Shown: positions 30,501-41,502, counted from the first letter of the stretch. The stretch is 64,000 bases of DNA from Endozoicomonas sp. 8E (GCF_032883915.1 NZ_CP120717.1:1605001-1669000); one strand, 5' to 3'. The notes: generated by a model not told the origin, from the letters alone. Numbers and translations are program-made.

Positions 30501-31457
30501 ATGTCTGACACAGCCACTCAGGAGAGCACCAAAGAACGTGCTATCAAGCTTTCTGGAGAGCGCCTCAATCATTTGAAGCAGCTCGAAGCAGAAAGCATCC
30601 AGATTATCAGGGAAGTTGCTGCCGAGTTTGATAACCCGGTTATGCTCTATTCCATTGGTAAGGATTCAGCGGTAATGCTGCATCTTGCCATGAAAGCCTT
30701 TTACCCGGGTAAACCGCCTTTTCCGCTCATGCATGTGGATACCACATGGAAATTCAAGGAAATGATTCAGTTCCGTGACCAGTTGGTCGATGACCTGGGT
30801 CTTGAGTTGATTGTGCATATCAATCAGGACGGCGTTGAGCAGGGTGTTGGCCCCTTTTCCCACGGCAGCGCCAAACACACTGATATCATGAAAACCCAGG
30901 CCTTGAAACAGGCTCTGGACAAATACGGTTTTGATGCTGCGTTCGGTGGGGCTCGTCGTGATGAAGAAAAGTCACGGGCGAAAGAGCGGGTTTACTCTTT
31001 CCGTGACAGGCACCATCGCTGGGATCCCAAGAACCAGCGGCCGGAACTCTGGAATATCTACAACAGTGAAGTAGAAAAGGGCGAAAGCATTCGGGTCTTC
31101 CCTCTGTCCAACTGGACCGAGCTGGATATCTGGCAGTACATCTATCGCGAAAATATTCCCATAGTTCCTCTTTATCTTTCCAAAGAACGCCCGGTGGTAG
31201 AACGTGATGGCAATCTGATTATGGTTGACGATGAACGTATGCCTCTGGAACCCGGTGAGAAGCCAGTGATGAGGAAAGTCCGCTTCCGTACACTGGGCTG
31301 CTACCCATTGACGGGAGCCGTTGAGTCAGAAGCTGACACTCTGCCTGATGTCATTCAGGAAATGCTGCTCACCAAAACCTCTGAACGTCAGGGGCGGGTT
31401 ATTGACCATGACAGTGCCGGATCAATGGAGAAGAAAAAACAAGAGGGGTATTTCTAA
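30501..31457 (+). CDS. cysD: Sulfate adenylyltransferase subunit 2
   Basis: The catalytic PAPS-reductase-like subunit of ATP sulfurylase, making APS from ATP and sulfate. 318 residues with the PP-loop motif [13 protein letters not shown] near residue 52 and the conserved [15 protein letters not shown] and [10 protein letters not shown]. An AT-rich leader (30390-30435, with TATAAT near 30416) may carry the promoter. Its TAA overlaps the cysN ATG (TAATG). Confidence 0.96.
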   Translation: MSDTATQESTKERAIKLSGERLNHLKQLEAESIQIIREVAAEFDNPVMLYSIGKDSAVMLHLAMKAFYPGKPPFPLMHVDTTWKFKEMIQFRDQLVDDLGLELIVHINQDGVEQGVGPFSHGSAKHTDIMKTQALKQALDKYGFDAAFGGARRDEEKSRAKERVYSFRDRHHRWDPKNQRPELWNIYNSEVEKGESIRVFPLSNWTELDIWQYIYRENIPIVPLYLSKERPVVERDGNLIMVDDERMPLEPGEKPVMRKVRFRTLGCYPLTGAVESEADTLPDVIQEMLLTKTSERQGRVIDHDSAGSMEKKKQEGYF

Positions 31458-33076
31458 TGTCTCATCAGTCTGATCTGATTGCTTCGGATATTCAGGAATA
31501 TCTCCGCAGGCACGAGCAGAAAGAGATTCTGCGTTTCCTGACCTGTGGCAGTGTCGACGACGGTAAAAGCACCCTGATTGGCCGACTTTTACATGACACC
31601 AGCATGATCTATGAAGATCAGCTGGCTTCTGTTGAGAACGACAGCAAGCGTGTAGGAACCCAGGGCGAAAAAGTTGATCTGGCTCTGCTGGTGGATGGTT
31701 TGCAGGCTGAGCGGGAGCAGGGTATCACTATTGATGTGGCCTACCGCTACTTCTCTACAGAAAACCGGAAGTACATCATTGCTGATACTCCGGGTCACGA
31801 ACAATACACCCGAAATATGGCCACCGGAGCTTCCACCTGTGATCTGGCCATTATTCTGGTGGATGCCCGCCAGGGGGTGCTGACACAAACCCGTCGTCAT
31901 ACCTACATTGCCAGCCTGCTGGGTATCAAACACCTGGTAGTAGCGATCAACAAGATGGATCTGGTGGGTTTCAGTCAGGCACGTTTTGAGGAAATTCGTA
32001 ATCAGTACCTGGACTTCTCGGAATCACTGAACCTGGGGGACGTTCGTTTTGTCCCTGTATCGGCTCTGGACGGAGACAACGTTGTTCATCGCAGTGACAA
32101 AGCTGACTGGTATACCGGGCAGACTCTGATGGAAGTGATGGAAAGCGTTGAGGTGGCGAATGACCGTAACCTCGATGACTTCCGTCTTCCGGTTCAATAT
32201 GTGAGCCGACCCGACCTCGATTTCCGGGGTTATGCAGGCACTATCGCTTCCGGTGTGGTTAAGCCCGGCGACAGAGTAAAGGTATTACCCTCCGGATTGG
32301 AAAGTTCTGTCGCACGAGTGGTGACCTACGACGGCGATCTGGAAAAAGGTTTTGCGGGTCAGGCTGTGACCCTGACGCTGGAAGACGAGATCGATATCAG
32401 TCGCGGTGATATGCTGGTGCACGCCCGGGATGATATTTCGGTCTCTTCGCATCTGAATGCCAGCGTCGTCTGGATGGCGGAGCAGGCCATGAAGCCCGGA
32501 CGCCAGTACCTGATCAAATTTGCCACCACCAAAGTAACAGGAAGTTTCACAGCCATTAATCACAGGGTGGATATCAATACCCTGAAACAACAGGAGGCCG
32601 ATCAACTGGCTCTGAATGAGATAGGCTCCTGCCAGCTGGTGCTCACACAACCTGTTGTTTTTGATCGCTATGAGGATAACCGTCAAACCGGCGCTTTTAT
32701 TGTTATTGATCGCTTGAGCAATGCAACCATTGCCGCAGGCATGGTTGAATCTGCTGCTAACGAGGATGGTACCGCAGATAAGGTTCTGGCCAGCGACAGG
32801 GCGAATCGACTGGGTCAGGGGGCCGCTCTGGTTATGGTTGATGGTTCTGAAGGTTATCTGCAGAAAGTAGAGCGTCATTTGTTTGATGGCGGGCTTTTAC
32901 CGATTGTCGTCGATCATCAGGATCAACACTGGGTTCAGAAAACGGAAGCCCTGCTTCAGGCGGGTCTGGTGGTTCTGGTGGCCAGGACTGAACTGAAAGA
33001 CCTGCAGGTTGAGGTTTTACACAATGTTAATGAGTCAGACAGTCTGTCGGCTCTCGTCAATTCTCTGTCTTTGTAA
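31457..33076 (+). CDS. cysN: Sulfate adenylyltransferase subunit 1 with degenerate C-terminal APS-kinase-like tail
   Basis: The GTPase subunit that activates CysD. Of 539 residues the first 450 or so are EF-Tu-like: G1 [11 protein letters not shown]3 DTPGHEQY, G4 NKMD, then two beta-barrel domains. The last 85 or so residues resemble a shrunken APS kinase (CysC), as in the fused CysNC of Pseudomonas: [16 protein letters not shown] and [13 protein letters not shown] align with kinase elements, but the GxSGxGKS P-loop is gone. A separate cysC would then be needed; none is in the window. Confidence 0.93.
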   Translation: MSHQSDLIASDIQEYLRRHEQKEILRFLTCGSVDDGKSTLIGRLLHDTSMIYEDQLASVENDSKRVGTQGEKVDLALLVDGLQAEREQGITIDVAYRYFSTENRKYIIADTPGHEQYTRNMATGASTCDLAIILVDARQGVLTQTRRHTYIASLLGIKHLVVAINKMDLVGFSQARFEEIRNQYLDFSESLNLGDVRFVPVSALDGDNVVHRSDKADWYTGQTLMEVMESVEVANDRNLDDFRLPVQYVSRPDLDFRGYAGTIASGVVKPGDRVKVLPSGLESSVARVVTYDGDLEKGFAGQAVTLTLEDEIDISRGDMLVHARDDISVSSHLNASVVWMAEQAMKPGRQYLIKFATTKVTGSFTAINHRVDINTLKQQEADQLALNEIGSCQLVLTQPVVFDRYEDNRQTGAFIVIDRLSNATIAAGMVESAANEDGTADKVLASDRANRLGQGAALVMVDGSEGYLQKVERHLFDGGLLPIVVDHQDQHWVQKTEALLQAGLVVLVARTELKDLQVEVLHNVNESDSLSALVNSLSL

Positions 33077-33083
33077 CTGAGAC

Positions 33084-33122
33084 GGGCTATCGCAGTTTTT
33101 CCTTTGTGATAGCCTTTTTTCC
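33084..33122 (+). terminator. Terminator after cysN
   Basis: GGCTATCGCA (33085-33094) pairs, with one mismatch, with TGTGATAGCC just before TTTTTT. It lies 8 bases after the cysN stop. Confidence 0.85.
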
Positions 33123-33384
33123 CTCCCTCCAAGACTCTGTCTGATCATTTATCTCTCTTTTCCAGTTCAGGATGAGGGCTTAAATACGTACAAATGCTGG
33201 TACAGAGTCTCGACACCCTGATTCACTATTGCAACTCTTCTACAATGGGGAATTGGCACTTTATTCAGCCTGAGATATGTTTGGAGGTTGAATTGGGACT
33301 ACTTCCCTCAGAGTCTGACTGAGAAGAGTGCATCAACTGCCTGTTCCGGCCAGCCCCTCATATTCTTTGATTTCTGGAGCCGAA

Positions 33385-34584
33385 ATGAAAGCCGACTTTT
33401 ATGCTGGACTGCGTGAGCAGCTGGAAGACCTTAAAAAAGAAGGTTTGTACAAAAGCGAGCGAGTGATTACCTCCCAGCAGCAGGCTGATATCACTGTTAA
33501 TACGGGTGAAGAGGTGATTAACTTTTGTGCCAATAACTATCTCGGATTGGCCAACTCCCCCGAGCTGATAGACGCAGGCAGGCAGGCACTGGACAAATAT
33601 GGCTATGGTATGGCTTCCGTACGCTTTATCTGTGGTACCCAGAATGTACACAAGGAATTGGAAAAGCGCATTTCCGACTTCCTGGGCATGAATGACACTA
33701 TTCTGTATTCCTCCTGCTTTGACGCTAACGCCGGTTTGTTTGAGACCCTGCTGGGCCCTGAAGACGCTATCATCAGTGATTCTCTGAATCATGCCAGCAT
33801 CATCGATGGTGTGCGTCTGTGCAAGGCCAGGCGTTTCCGCTACGCCAATAACGACATGGCAGACCTGGAAGCCAAATTGAAAGAAGCCACAGACGCAGGT
33901 GCGCGTTACAAGCTGATCGCAACGGACGGTGTGTTCTCCATGGATGGCGTGATTGCCAACCTCGAAGGTGTCTGCGATCTGGCTGACAAGTACGATGCAA
34001 TGGTGATGGTGGACGATTCCCATGCCGTAGGTTTTGTCGGTGAAAATGGCCGTGGTACCCATGAATACTGTGGTGTAATGGATCGTGTTGACATTATTAC
34101 CGGTACTCTCGGCAAGGCTTTGGGTGGTGCTTCCGGTGGTTATACCTCTGCCCGCAGCCCTGAAGTCATCGACTGGCTGCGCAACCGCTCCCGTCCTTAC
34201 CTGTTCTCCAACACCCTGAGCCCAACCATTGCCAGCGCTTCTATCAAGGTTCTGGATATGCTGGAATCGGGTGGTGAGCTGCGTGAGAAGCTGCGTCACA
34301 ACTCGAATTACTTCCGCACAGAGATGGAAAAGCTGGGTTTTACCCTGGCAGGTAATGGACATGCGATCATTCCCGTCATGCTGGGCGATGCTTCTTTGGC
34401 GGCCGAGTTTGCGGAACGAATGCTGAAAGAGGGAATCTATGTAGTAGGATTCTCTTTCCCCGTTGTTCCCAGGGGCGCAGCCCGAATTCGCACCCAGATG
34501 TCAGCTGCTCATAACCAGGAGCATATGGATAGAGTCATTGCAGCCTTTGCTAAAGTGGGCCGTGAGCTGGGCGTTATCTCTTGA
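33385..34584 (+). CDS. kbl: Glycine C-acetyltransferase (2-amino-3-ketobutyrate CoA ligase)
   Basis: A PLP enzyme that cleaves 2-amino-3-ketobutyrate with CoA into glycine and acetyl-CoA, the second step of threonine breakdown. 399 residues from the ATG at 33385 ([16 protein letters not shown]), which has GGAG ahead. The frame is open 19 codons upstream but that part is unlike the family. The PLP lysine lies in [14 protein letters not shown], with [10 protein letters not shown] before it. Forms an operon with tdh, 34 bases downstream. Confidence 0.97.
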   Translation: MKADFYAGLREQLEDLKKEGLYKSERVITSQQQADITVNTGEEVINFCANNYLGLANSPELIDAGRQALDKYGYGMASVRFICGTQNVHKELEKRISDFLGMNDTILYSSCFDANAGLFETLLGPEDAIISDSLNHASIIDGVRLCKARRFRYANNDMADLEAKLKEATDAGARYKLIATDGVFSMDGVIANLEGVCDLADKYDAMVMVDDSHAVGFVGENGRGTHEYCGVMDRVDIITGTLGKALGGASGGYTSARSPEVIDWLRNRSRPYLFSNTLSPTIASASIKVLDMLESGGELREKLRHNSNYFRTEMEKLGFTLAGNGHAIIPVMLGDASLAAEFAERMLKEGIYVVGFSFPVVPRGAARIRTQMSAAHNQEHMDRVIAAFAKVGRELGVIS

Positions 34585-34618
34585 AGGGCCTGTAGAGCTG
34601 AGTGAATAGGAACCTGAC

Positions 34619-35644
34619 ATGAAAACCCTGGCAAAACTGAAAGCAGAAAAAGGCATCTGGCTGGCCGACAAGCCCAGGCCGGAACCTGGCTACAACGATG
34701 TTCTGATCAAGATTCGCAAAACAGCGATCTGTGGAACCGACATGCACATCTATAACTGGGATGAATGGTCTCAAAAAACCATTCCTGTCGGGATGCATGT
34801 AGGGCACGAGTTCATTGGTGAAATTGTGGAAATGGGCGAAGGCGTGCGTGGCTTTGAAATAGGTCAGCGTGTGTCCGGCGAAGGTCATATTACCTGTGGC
34901 CACTGCCGTAATTGCCGCGCCGGCCGTCGCCACCTTTGTAATTTCACGGTTGGTGTGGGTGTCAATCGAGAAGGAGCTTTCGCAGAGTACCTTTGTATAC
35001 CAGCGACTAATGCTTTCCCGATTCCCGATGACATTAGTGATGATCTGGCCTCCATCTTCGATCCCTTTGGTAATGCTGTGCACACAGCTCTGTCGTTTGA
35101 TCTGGTGGGTGAAGATGTATTGATCACCGGTGCTGGCCCTATCGGCATTATGGCTGTTGCTATCTGCAAACATGTCGGTGCTCGTAACGTCGTCATTACT
35201 GACGTAAACGAATACCGTCTCGATCTGGCCCGTAAAATGGGGGCTACCCGCGCCGTTAACGTCGCCACTGAAGATCTGAAAGAGGTCATGGCAGAACTGA
35301 ACATGGTAGAAGGCTTTGACGTAGGTCTGGAAATGTCTGGTAATGGTCGTGCTTTCCAACAGATGCTGGAAAGCATGAACTACGGCGGTAAGGTATCCCT
35401 GCTTGGGATTCCTTCCAGCGATACTACCATTGACTGGAATCAGGTGATCTTCAAGGGTCTGGTCATCAAGGGTATTTATGGCCGTGAGATGTACGAAACC
35501 TGGTATAAAATGACCAGTATGCTCCAGTCCGGTCTGGATATTTCCCCGGTGATTACTCACCGGATGCCCGTGGATGATTTCCAGAAAGGTTTTGAAATCA
35601 TGGGGTCCGGCCAGTCCGGCAAAGTGATTCTTGACTGGAGTTGA
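34619..35644 (+). CDS. tdh: L-threonine 3-dehydrogenase
   Basis: A zinc medium-chain dehydrogenase that oxidises threonine to 2-amino-3-ketobutyrate, the substrate of Kbl. 341 residues: catalytic-zinc motif [11 protein letters not shown] and GHEFIGE, structural-zinc cysteines in [15 protein letters not shown], and the NAD-binding GAGPIGIMA (about residue 171). The length equals that of E. coli Tdh. Confidence 0.97.
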   Translation: MKTLAKLKAEKGIWLADKPRPEPGYNDVLIKIRKTAICGTDMHIYNWDEWSQKTIPVGMHVGHEFIGEIVEMGEGVRGFEIGQRVSGEGHITCGHCRNCRAGRRHLCNFTVGVGVNREGAFAEYLCIPATNAFPIPDDISDDLASIFDPFGNAVHTALSFDLVGEDVLITGAGPIGIMAVAICKHVGARNVVITDVNEYRLDLARKMGATRAVNVATEDLKEVMAELNMVEGFDVGLEMSGNGRAFQQMLESMNYGGKVSLLGIPSSDTTIDWNQVIFKGLVIKGIYGREMYETWYKMTSMLQSGLDISPVITHRMPVDDFQKGFEIMGSGQSGKVILDWS

Positions 35645-35690
35645 CCACCTCTAACATCGACCTGTCCGCGCCATAATACGACTTAACTCT

Positions 35691-35716
35691 GGTTCCCATG
35701 CACCAGTGTGGGAACC
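35691..35716. repeat. REP-like palindrome after tdh
   Basis: GGTTCCCA (35691-35698) is the reverse complement of TGGGAACC (35709-35716) around a 10-base loop, followed by a second small palindrome at CCATGG. The GGTTCCCA...TGGGAACC type is common as dispersed intergenic palindromes in proteobacteria. It may act as the tdh transcript end. Confidence 0.5.
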
Positions 35717-35771
35717 CATGGATTATGGTTTTCCATGGAAAAGTTTCTTTCACTGAAGCTGAGAGTTCTGT

Positions 35772-35801
35772 AAAAGAAAATGTGGAGCCGAAAGGCTCCA
35801 C
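35772..35801 (-). terminator. Terminator of the pst operon
   Basis: GTGGAGCC (35782-35789) and GGCTCCAC (35794-35801) form a perfect stem with a GAAA-type tetraloop. Read on the minus strand it follows the pstB stop and is trailed by the T-rich ATTTTCTTTTAC. Confidence 0.8.
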
Positions 35802-35817
35802 GGTCAGAGGATAATGC

Positions 35818-36663
35818 TCAACCAAAGTCACCCGCGATGTAGTCACGGGTCTTCTGATTTTCAGCTTCGTTGAAGATCTTGCTGGTTTCGTCAAACTCAA
35901 CCAGCTCACCCAGATACATAAAGCCGGTGTAATCAGAGATACGCATGGCCTGTTGCATGTTGTGAGTCACGATCACAATGGTGTACTTCTGACGCAGTTC
36001 AGTAATCAGCTCTTCAATGGCGCTGGTGGCCAGTGGGTCGAGAGCCGAAGTGGGTTCGTCCATCAGGATAACTTCAGGCTCCAGGGCAATGGTACGGGCA
36101 ATGCACAGACGCTGCTGCTGACCACCGGAGAGGCTGCTGGCATCAGCATTCAGCTTGTCTTTCACTTCTTTCCACAGATGAGCACGCTTCAGGGCCTTTC
36201 TGACACGAATGGCCATTTCTGGCTTGCTCAGTCCGCCTTTCATCTTCAGACCGAAAGTGATGTTGTCGTAAATGGACATCGGGAAAGGCGTGGGCTTCTG
36301 GAAAACCATACCGACTTTGGAGCGCAATTCATTCAGGTCCACACCACGTTGCAGGATATTTTCGTTATCCAGCAGAATCTCACCCTCAGCCGACTGGCTG
36401 CCATACAGGTCGAAGATGCGATTCATGGTGCGCAGCAGGGTGGATTTACCACAGCCGGAAGGGCCAATCAGAGCCGTTACCTTGTTGTTGTAAATCGGCA
36501 TGTTGATGTTCTTCAGGGCTGGCTCAGAACCTTTGCTGTAAAAGAAACTGAGGTCTTTTACTTCCATTCTGGGTTGCAGAATATCATCGGCCAGACCGGT
36601 TTCTGTCTTGATTTGACTCAGGCTTTCTGTAGCCGCAGGAGCAGTAGCAATGTTCATGTTCAT
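35818..36663 (-). CDS. pstB: Phosphate ABC transporter ATPase PstB
   Basis: The ATPase of the high-affinity phosphate importer. 281 residues with Walker [10 protein letters not shown], signature [14 protein letters not shown], Walker [13 protein letters not shown] and switch VTHNMQQA. The start at 36663 overlaps the pstA stop (ATGA). A start nine codons upstream, inside pstA, is open but less likely. No phoU follows: the gene ends at a terminator convergent with tdh. Confidence 0.96.
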   Translation of the reverse strand: MNMNIATAPAATESLSQIKTETGLADDILQPRMEVKDLSFFYSKGSEPALKNINMPIYNNKVTALIGPSGCGKSTLLRTMNRIFDLYGSQSAEGEILLDNENILQRGVDLNELRSKVGMVFQKPTPFPMSIYDNITFGLKMKGGLSKPEMAIRVRKALKRAHLWKEVKDKLNADASSLSGGQQQRLCIARTIALEPEVILMDEPTSALDPLATSAIEELITELRQKYTIVIVTHNMQQAMRISDYTGFMYLGELVEFDETSKIFNEAENQKTRDYIAGDFG

Positions 36664-37502
36664 TTGGCTGCCTTTCGAGCTTTGATCCAACGCGGTAAAG
36701 CAGTGGACAGAATATTGATAATCAGAATAAATACGGTAATCAGCAGTGCGCCGGCCCAGGCCAGTTCATTCCAGGATTCAAAGGGGCTCATGGCGTACTG
36801 ATAAATGGTCACCGGCAGGTTAGCCATGGGCTTGTCCAGATCGGTGCTCATGAAGTTACTGTTCAGGGCGGTAAACAACAGGGGCGCTGTCTCACCGGTA
36901 ATCCGCGCGACAGACAACAGAATACCGGTAACAATACCGGGGCCGGCTGCCCGATAACATAGCTGGGTAATGACTCGCCAGCGTGGGGCGCCCAGACCAC
37001 TACCCGCTTCTTTCAGAGTGGTTGGAACCAGACGCAGCATTTCCTCCGTGGTGCTGACGATAATGGGCAGTGCCAGAATAGCCAGTGCAATGGCGCCTGC
37101 CCAACCAGAAAAGGAGCCGGTGGTGACCACCACAACCTTGTAGACAAACAGGCCCACCAAAATAGAAGGTGCACTCATCAACATACCGTTGAGAAAGCGC
37201 AGTGCTTCAGCAATTTTAGAACTCTTGTCAGATTCAGATAGCCAGGTTCCGGCCAGGACACCCAGAGGTGCAGCGATGAGAATACCGAGAGCGGTTAGAA
37301 TCAAACTGCCGACAATGGCATTTTTCAGGCCACCATGGCTGCCGGGTCCCGGAGTCAGTTCGGTGAAAACATGGAGTCCCATGCCGGAAATACCTTTTCC
37401 GATCAGGCTATACAGTACGCTGGCCAGAACCATCAGGCCAAACAGTGCACAGAAGGTGCAGAAGCCCATGAACGCGTAGTTTTTGAGTTTCCTGACTGGC
37501 AT
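36660..37502 (-). CDS. pstA: Phosphate ABC transporter permease PstA
   Basis: 280 residues with six membrane helices and the permease EAA-type loop ([29 protein letters not shown] pattern). It forms the channel with PstC. It overlaps pstB by 4 bases and pstC by one base. Confidence 0.95.
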   Translation of the reverse strand: MPVRKLKNYAFMGFCTFCALFGLMVLASVLYSLIGKGISGMGLHVFTELTPGPGSHGGLKNAIVGSLILTALGILIAAPLGVLAGTWLSESDKSSKIAEALRFLNGMLMSAPSILVGLFVYKVVVVTTGSFSGWAGAIALAILALPIIVSTTEEMLRLVPTTLKEAGSGLGAPRWRVITQLCYRAAGPGIVTGILLSVARITGETAPLLFTALNSNFMSTDLDKPMANLPVTIYQYAMSPFESWNELAWAGALLITVFILIINILSTALPRWIKARKAAK

Positions 37503-38440
37503 TATCGCTTCCTCAACAGCAGACGGGCAGCGCCCATCACAATAAATGTCAGTACAAACAGTACAAGGCCCAGACTGATCAGAGCCGAGATGTGCATCTC
37601 ATTAGTCGCTTCGTTGAACTGTTGGGCTATCGTGGAAGAAATAGAGCTCGCGGGCATGAACAGCGAAGTCTCTATACGGTTGGCGCCGCCTATTACAAAG
37701 GCAACCGCCATGGTTTCGCCCAGAGCACGACCCAGGCCGAGGATTCCAGCCCCCACTGCTGCATTCTTGATACTTGGCAGCAGTACTCGGGTAATAACTT
37801 CGTAGGGCGTAGCGCCAACACCGTATGCCGCTTCTCTGACCACATTGGGGATGGTTTTCAGGGCGTCACGGGTCAGAGCCGTAATAATGGGCAAAATCAT
37901 GAATGACAGAATGATGCCCGCCGTCAGCAGGCCGATGCCGATGGGGGGGCCGTCAAACCAGTGGCCGATCAGAGGCAGACCTACCAGATTTTCCAGTGCC
38001 CAGAATTGAAAACCTTCCGAGAACCAGGGCGCGAAGACAAACAGGCCCCACATACCGTAAATAATACTGGGTACTGCGGCCAGCAGCTCAATGGCCATGC
38101 TCACGGGGCGGCTGATCCAGTCGGGGGCCAGCTCGGCCAGGAAGACCGCCGTTCCAAGACCGACAGGAATGGCAATCACAATGGCGATAAGCGAAGAAAC
38201 CAGAGTGCCGTAAATGGCTGAGGCGGCACCAAACTCACTGTTTACCGGGTCCCAGACATTACGAAATACAAAGCCGGGGCCAAACTCGGAGAGAGCCAGC
38301 CAACCGCCGTCAATCAGGGAAAGGATAATCCCGATCAACACCAGAAAAATCAGAATGGCGCTGGTGAAGCTCAGTCTGTAGAAGATTGAGTCACCCTTTA
38401 TAGCGCTAGGCATCGCAGTTAAAAGCATAAGCAACAACAA
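37502..38440 (-). CDS. pstC: Phosphate ABC transporter permease PstC
   Basis: 312 residues with about six membrane helices. Typical features are the TAGIILSFMILPIITALTRD helix, the cytoplasmic loop with REAAYGVGATPYEVI, and GLGRALGETMAVAFVIG. It lies 69 bases downstream of pstS and is coupled to pstA. Confidence 0.95.
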   Translation of the reverse strand: MLLLMLLTAMPSAIKGDSIFYRLSFTSAILIFLVLIGIILSLIDGGWLALSEFGPGFVFRNVWDPVNSEFGAASAIYGTLVSSLIAIVIAIPVGLGTAVFLAELAPDWISRPVSMAIELLAAVPSIIYGMWGLFVFAPWFSEGFQFWALENLVGLPLIGHWFDGPPIGIGLLTAGIILSFMILPIITALTRDALKTIPNVVREAAYGVGATPYEVITRVLLPSIKNAAVGAGILGLGRALGETMAVAFVIGGANRIETSLFMPASSISSTIAQQFNEATNEMHISALISLGLVLFVLTFIVMGAARLLLRKR

Positions 38441-38509
38441 GACAGCTGACCAGCACTATGCTGATCAGCTGTCGTTCGTTTCCTGTTTAAGAAAGGCTAG
38501 AATAACCGG

Positions 38510-39559
38510 TTACTTGATAATGGTTTGTCCGTTGCTGGTCAAGTCTTCTTTCCAGACATTCTCTACCATGTTAACTACGCTTTCAGGCATTGGGATGTAG
38601 TCCAGACCTTCTGCGAGTTCACCGCCATTCTCGTAGCTCCACTCGAAGAAGTCGATGATCTGCTCAGCTTTCTCGGCGTCAGCCTGATCTTTATGCATTA
38701 GGATAAAGGTCGCTGCTGTCATAGGCCAGGAGTCAGCACCAGGCTGGTTGTTCAGCAACAATTCGAACCCTGGAGCGTTCTGCCAGTCGGCATTGGCAGC
38801 GGCAGCCTGGAAAGTCTCCATGCTTGGCTTCAGGAACTTGCCATCAGCGCTGGCCAGCTGGGTGTAGGTCAGGTCGTTTTGTTTTGCAAAGGCATATTCT
38901 ACATAACCGATAGCACCACGGGTACGGCCTACGAAGTTGGCGACACCAGCGTTACCATTACCACCGATAGTGGTCGCTGCTTTGGGCCAGGTGATGTCGG
39001 TGTTTCTGCCGATATTCTCACTCCACTCCGGGCTGATCTGGCTCAGATAGTCAGTGAAGTTGTAGGTGGTACCAGAACCATCGGAACGATGAACGACATA
39101 GATAGCCTGGGCAGGAATCTCAAGATCCGGGTTCAGAGCAGTGATGCGCTCATCATTCCACTTCTTGATTTTACCCAGGTAGATGTCTGCCAGAACTTCA
39201 CCGGTCAGCTTCAGAGCACCTGGCTCAATGCCGGGAACGTTAATTACTGGAACAATAGCGCCCATCACCATTGGGAACTGGATCATCTCTTCTTTATCCA
39301 GTCGCTCTTCATTCAGAGGTGCGTCGCTGGCGCCAAAATCAACGGTCTTGGCCGTGATCTGACGGATACCACCGCCGGAACCGATGGCCTGATAGTTGAT
39401 GCGAATACCGGTTTCTTTCTGGTATTCCTCAGCCCATTTGGCATAGATCGGATGAGGGAAACTGGCTCCCGCACCGTTGATAACTTCTGTCTTCGCAGAT
39501 GCAGAGAAGGACGCTGCAGCCAGCATGGAGGACATTACAATAGACTTCAGTAACTTCAC
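38510..39559 (-). CDS. pstS: Phosphate-binding periplasmic protein PstS
   Basis: The periplasmic receptor of the Pst system. 349 residues with a signal peptide (SIVMSSMLAAASFSASA) and the PstS phosphate-site motifs NGAGASFPHPIYAKW, GSGGGIRQI, DFGASDAPL and HRSDGSGTTYNF. First gene of pstSCAB, behind a candidate Pho box. Confidence 0.97.
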   Translation of the reverse strand: MKLLKSIVMSSMLAAASFSASAKTEVINGAGASFPHPIYAKWAEEYQKETGIRINYQAIGSGGGIRQITAKTVDFGASDAPLNEERLDKEEMIQFPMVMGAIVPVINVPGIEPGALKLTGEVLADIYLGKIKKWNDERITALNPDLEIPAQAIYVVHRSDGSGTTYNFTDYLSQISPEWSENIGRNTDITWPKAATTIGGNGNAGVANFVGRTRGAIGYVEYAFAKQNDLTYTQLASADGKFLKPSMETFQAAAANADWQNAPGFELLLNNQPGADSWPMTAATFILMHKDQADAEKAEQIIDFFEWSYENGGELAEGLDYIPMPESVVNMVENVWKEDLTSNGQTIIK

Positions 39560-39703
39560 TTCTATTCTCCCCGAGAAACTCGCTTGGAGTGTACTTGCGT
39601 TTATTAAGAAAAATCTTCTGCCGCGCCGTTATCTGTCAGTGGGTTGTGCAAAATATTTTTCTGTTACCTCAAAATTTGATGGGTGCAAGAATAAAGGGGG
39701 AAT

Positions 39704-39721
39704 ATTTCAGTAATGTTACAG
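39704..39721 (-). promoter_or_regulatory. Candidate Pho box for pstSCAB
   Basis: On the minus strand CTGTAACATTACTGAAAT carries two CTGNNAT/C-like half-sites 11 bases apart, the spacing of PhoB boxes. A TATTCT (-10-like) follows about 11 bases downstream. It is about 145 bases ahead of the pstS start. PhoB-dependent promoters replace the -35 with this box. Confidence 0.45.
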
Positions 39722-40115
39722 GTTTGTTTGGGTTTCATGACAATGGTGGTTTCTTAATCCAGAGAGCCTGATCTGCAGGGCAGGAGGCTTGCGAATAAGG
39801 TTTTATACACTCGAAAAATTTAAATTTACGGTAAATCAGGCCACTTTTAGGGCAGTATCTCTGAGATTAGTAGGTGTTTTTTCAGTCTCATAGTGGATTG
39901 GCGCTGTGCTTTTCTGACAACAGAGTTTGATTTTACAGTGTTCTAAAGTCCTTCTATAGCTACTGGATTTGTATGTGTGGCCAGCAGGTAAACGAGCGAT
40001 GCCCATAAGCTTGCAAATAGTAAGTGATCGTTGTGAGCAAGAGTAGTCAGTATCTCAGTATCTTCAAAGGCGATGGGTGTATTCAAAATTTCATTGGGCC
40101 TGATATGTTCTTTAG
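39722..40115. other. Intergenic region, nothing recognised
   Basis: AT-rich sequence between the candidate pst promoter and the direct repeats upstream of wecB. No convincing gene, RNA or terminator was seen. Confidence 0.4.
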
Positions 40116-40396
40116 TTGATATACTGGCCTCATATCAAGCTGTTTCTATTTTTTGATATTTGCACTTTTTTATTTTGTTGAAATGGACAGCAGTCTTGTC
40201 AATATGATAAAGAGAGATGAGAATTGCAATGATCTGGGTCAGATAAATGTCATTCCATAATTTGATATACTGCCCTCAACTCAAGCTGTTTCTATTTTTT
40301 GAAATTTGTGCCTTTTTGCTTTGCTTAACTGAGTCTGTCATCTTGTCAGCGTGATGAAGGTTGCAATGATCTGGGTCAGGTAAATATCATTATTAG
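40116..40396 (+). repeat. Imperfect tandem duplication upstream of the wecB operon
   Basis: Copy A begins TTGATATACTG at 40116 and copy B begins the same at 40262. Both continue with CTCA..TCAAGCTGTTTCTATT and both end with TTGCAATGATCTGGGTCAG, followed by [AG]TAAAT[GA]TCATT. Each is about 135-146 bases. It lies 40 bases before the wecB start, so it may carry a duplicated promoter or leader control region. There are only two copies and no CRISPR spacing. Confidence 0.7.
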
Positions 40397-40435
40397 AGGT
40401 GGTTAAGTTCGGAAAATATTAAATTAAACAAACAA

Positions 40436-41500
40436 ATGCAAACTCACACTGACGTTACCATTGTTACAGGCACCCGCCCTGAGATTATAAAAATGGCACC
40501 TGTTTATCAGGAGTTAAAAAATCAGAATATTTTGGTCAGGTGGTGTCACAGCGGTCAGCATCGAGAACTTGCAGAGCAAGCATTTGAGTATTTCAAAATT
40601 GTTCCGAACCAAATGCTGTCTCGCCCTCCTGCCAGCAACTTATCTAGCCTTTTATCCGGTCTGATTCAGCAAGTTAATGATGAGTTGAACCAATTCTTGC
40701 CAAAAGTGGTATTGACGCATGGCGACACCCTCACCACCATGGCAGGAACACTCACTGCGTTTCTCAATAAAATACCATTAATAGGCCATGTAGAGGCCGG
40801 CTTACGTTCCGGGAGTATGGATCACCCTTTTCCTGAAGAGGCCAACAGAAAAGTTGTTGCTGTCATGGCTAATCGCCATTATGCTCCCAGTGAACACGCT
40901 CGTCAGAACTTGCTCCACGAAGGAAAGCATAATAGAGATATCGTTGTCACCGGAAATACTGTTATTGACGCCCAGAAATATTTTGTCCCATCGCCTCCAA
41001 CTAACATCAATAACAATATTCTAGTCACTGTTCACCGACGAGAAAACTGGGATAAGATTGAGACAATATGCATTGCCCTAAGGCACATTTTATCTGAATT
41101 CAAAGACTATAATGCGACGGTCGTATTACATCCCAACCCGGATTTAACTCAAAAAATTTGTTCATACCTGTCAAATCATAAACAGATTTCACTGGTAAAG
41201 TCCCTCAGCTATCCAGAGTTACAATGCACCCTTGCGACATCCAAGTTAGTCCTTACAGACTCTGGAGGTATTCAGGAGGAAGCTCCTACTTATGGTGTGC
41301 CTGTTGTCGTTTTGAGAGAAACTACTGAGCGTCCCGAGGCCGTAAATGCAGGTGTGGCTAGTTTATCAGGAGCCAGCAACATATCCCGGATAGTGATGTC
41401 GGCTATTAATATGCTGAACATAACAAAAACGATTACAAACCCTTATGGTGACGGTAGTGCATCTCGTCGAATCGTTAGTGATTTGCAGAATTTAATGTAG
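40436..41500 (+). CDS. wecB: UDP-N-acetylglucosamine 2-epimerase (non-hydrolysing)
   Basis: Interconverts UDP-GlcNAc and UDP-ManNAc. 354 residues of GT-B fold with TGTRPEIIKMAPVY at the N-terminus, GDTLTTMAGTLTAF, GHVEAGLRSG, PEEANRK, VTVHRRENW and DSGGIQEEAPTYGVPVVVLR. Two bases separate it from nfrB. In E. coli WecB is needed for the NfrA/NfrB polysaccharide but is encoded elsewhere, so operon linkage here supports UDP-ManNAc as its precursor. Confidence 0.94.
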   Translation: MQTHTDVTIVTGTRPEIIKMAPVYQELKNQNILVRWCHSGQHRELAEQAFEYFKIVPNQMLSRPPASNLSSLLSGLIQQVNDELNQFLPKVVLTHGDTLTTMAGTLTAFLNKIPLIGHVEAGLRSGSMDHPFPEEANRKVVAVMANRHYAPSEHARQNLLHEGKHNRDIVVTGNTVIDAQKYFVPSPPTNINNNILVTVHRRENWDKIETICIALRHILSEFKDYNATVVLHPNPDLTQKICSYLSNHKQISLVKSLSYPELQCTLATSKLVLTDSGGIQEEAPTYGVPVVVLRETTERPEAVNAGVASLSGASNISRIVMSAINMLNITKTITNPYGDGSASRRIVSDLQNLM

Positions 41501-41502
41501 TT

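Noticed and set aside
33358-35560. Long antisense frames opposite kbl (334 codons) and tdh (328 codons)
   Set aside because: Shadows of well-conserved enzymes; compositions are unlike real proteins.
40116-40396. CRISPR array
   Set aside because: Only two long imperfect repeats with no spacers between them and no cas genes nearby.
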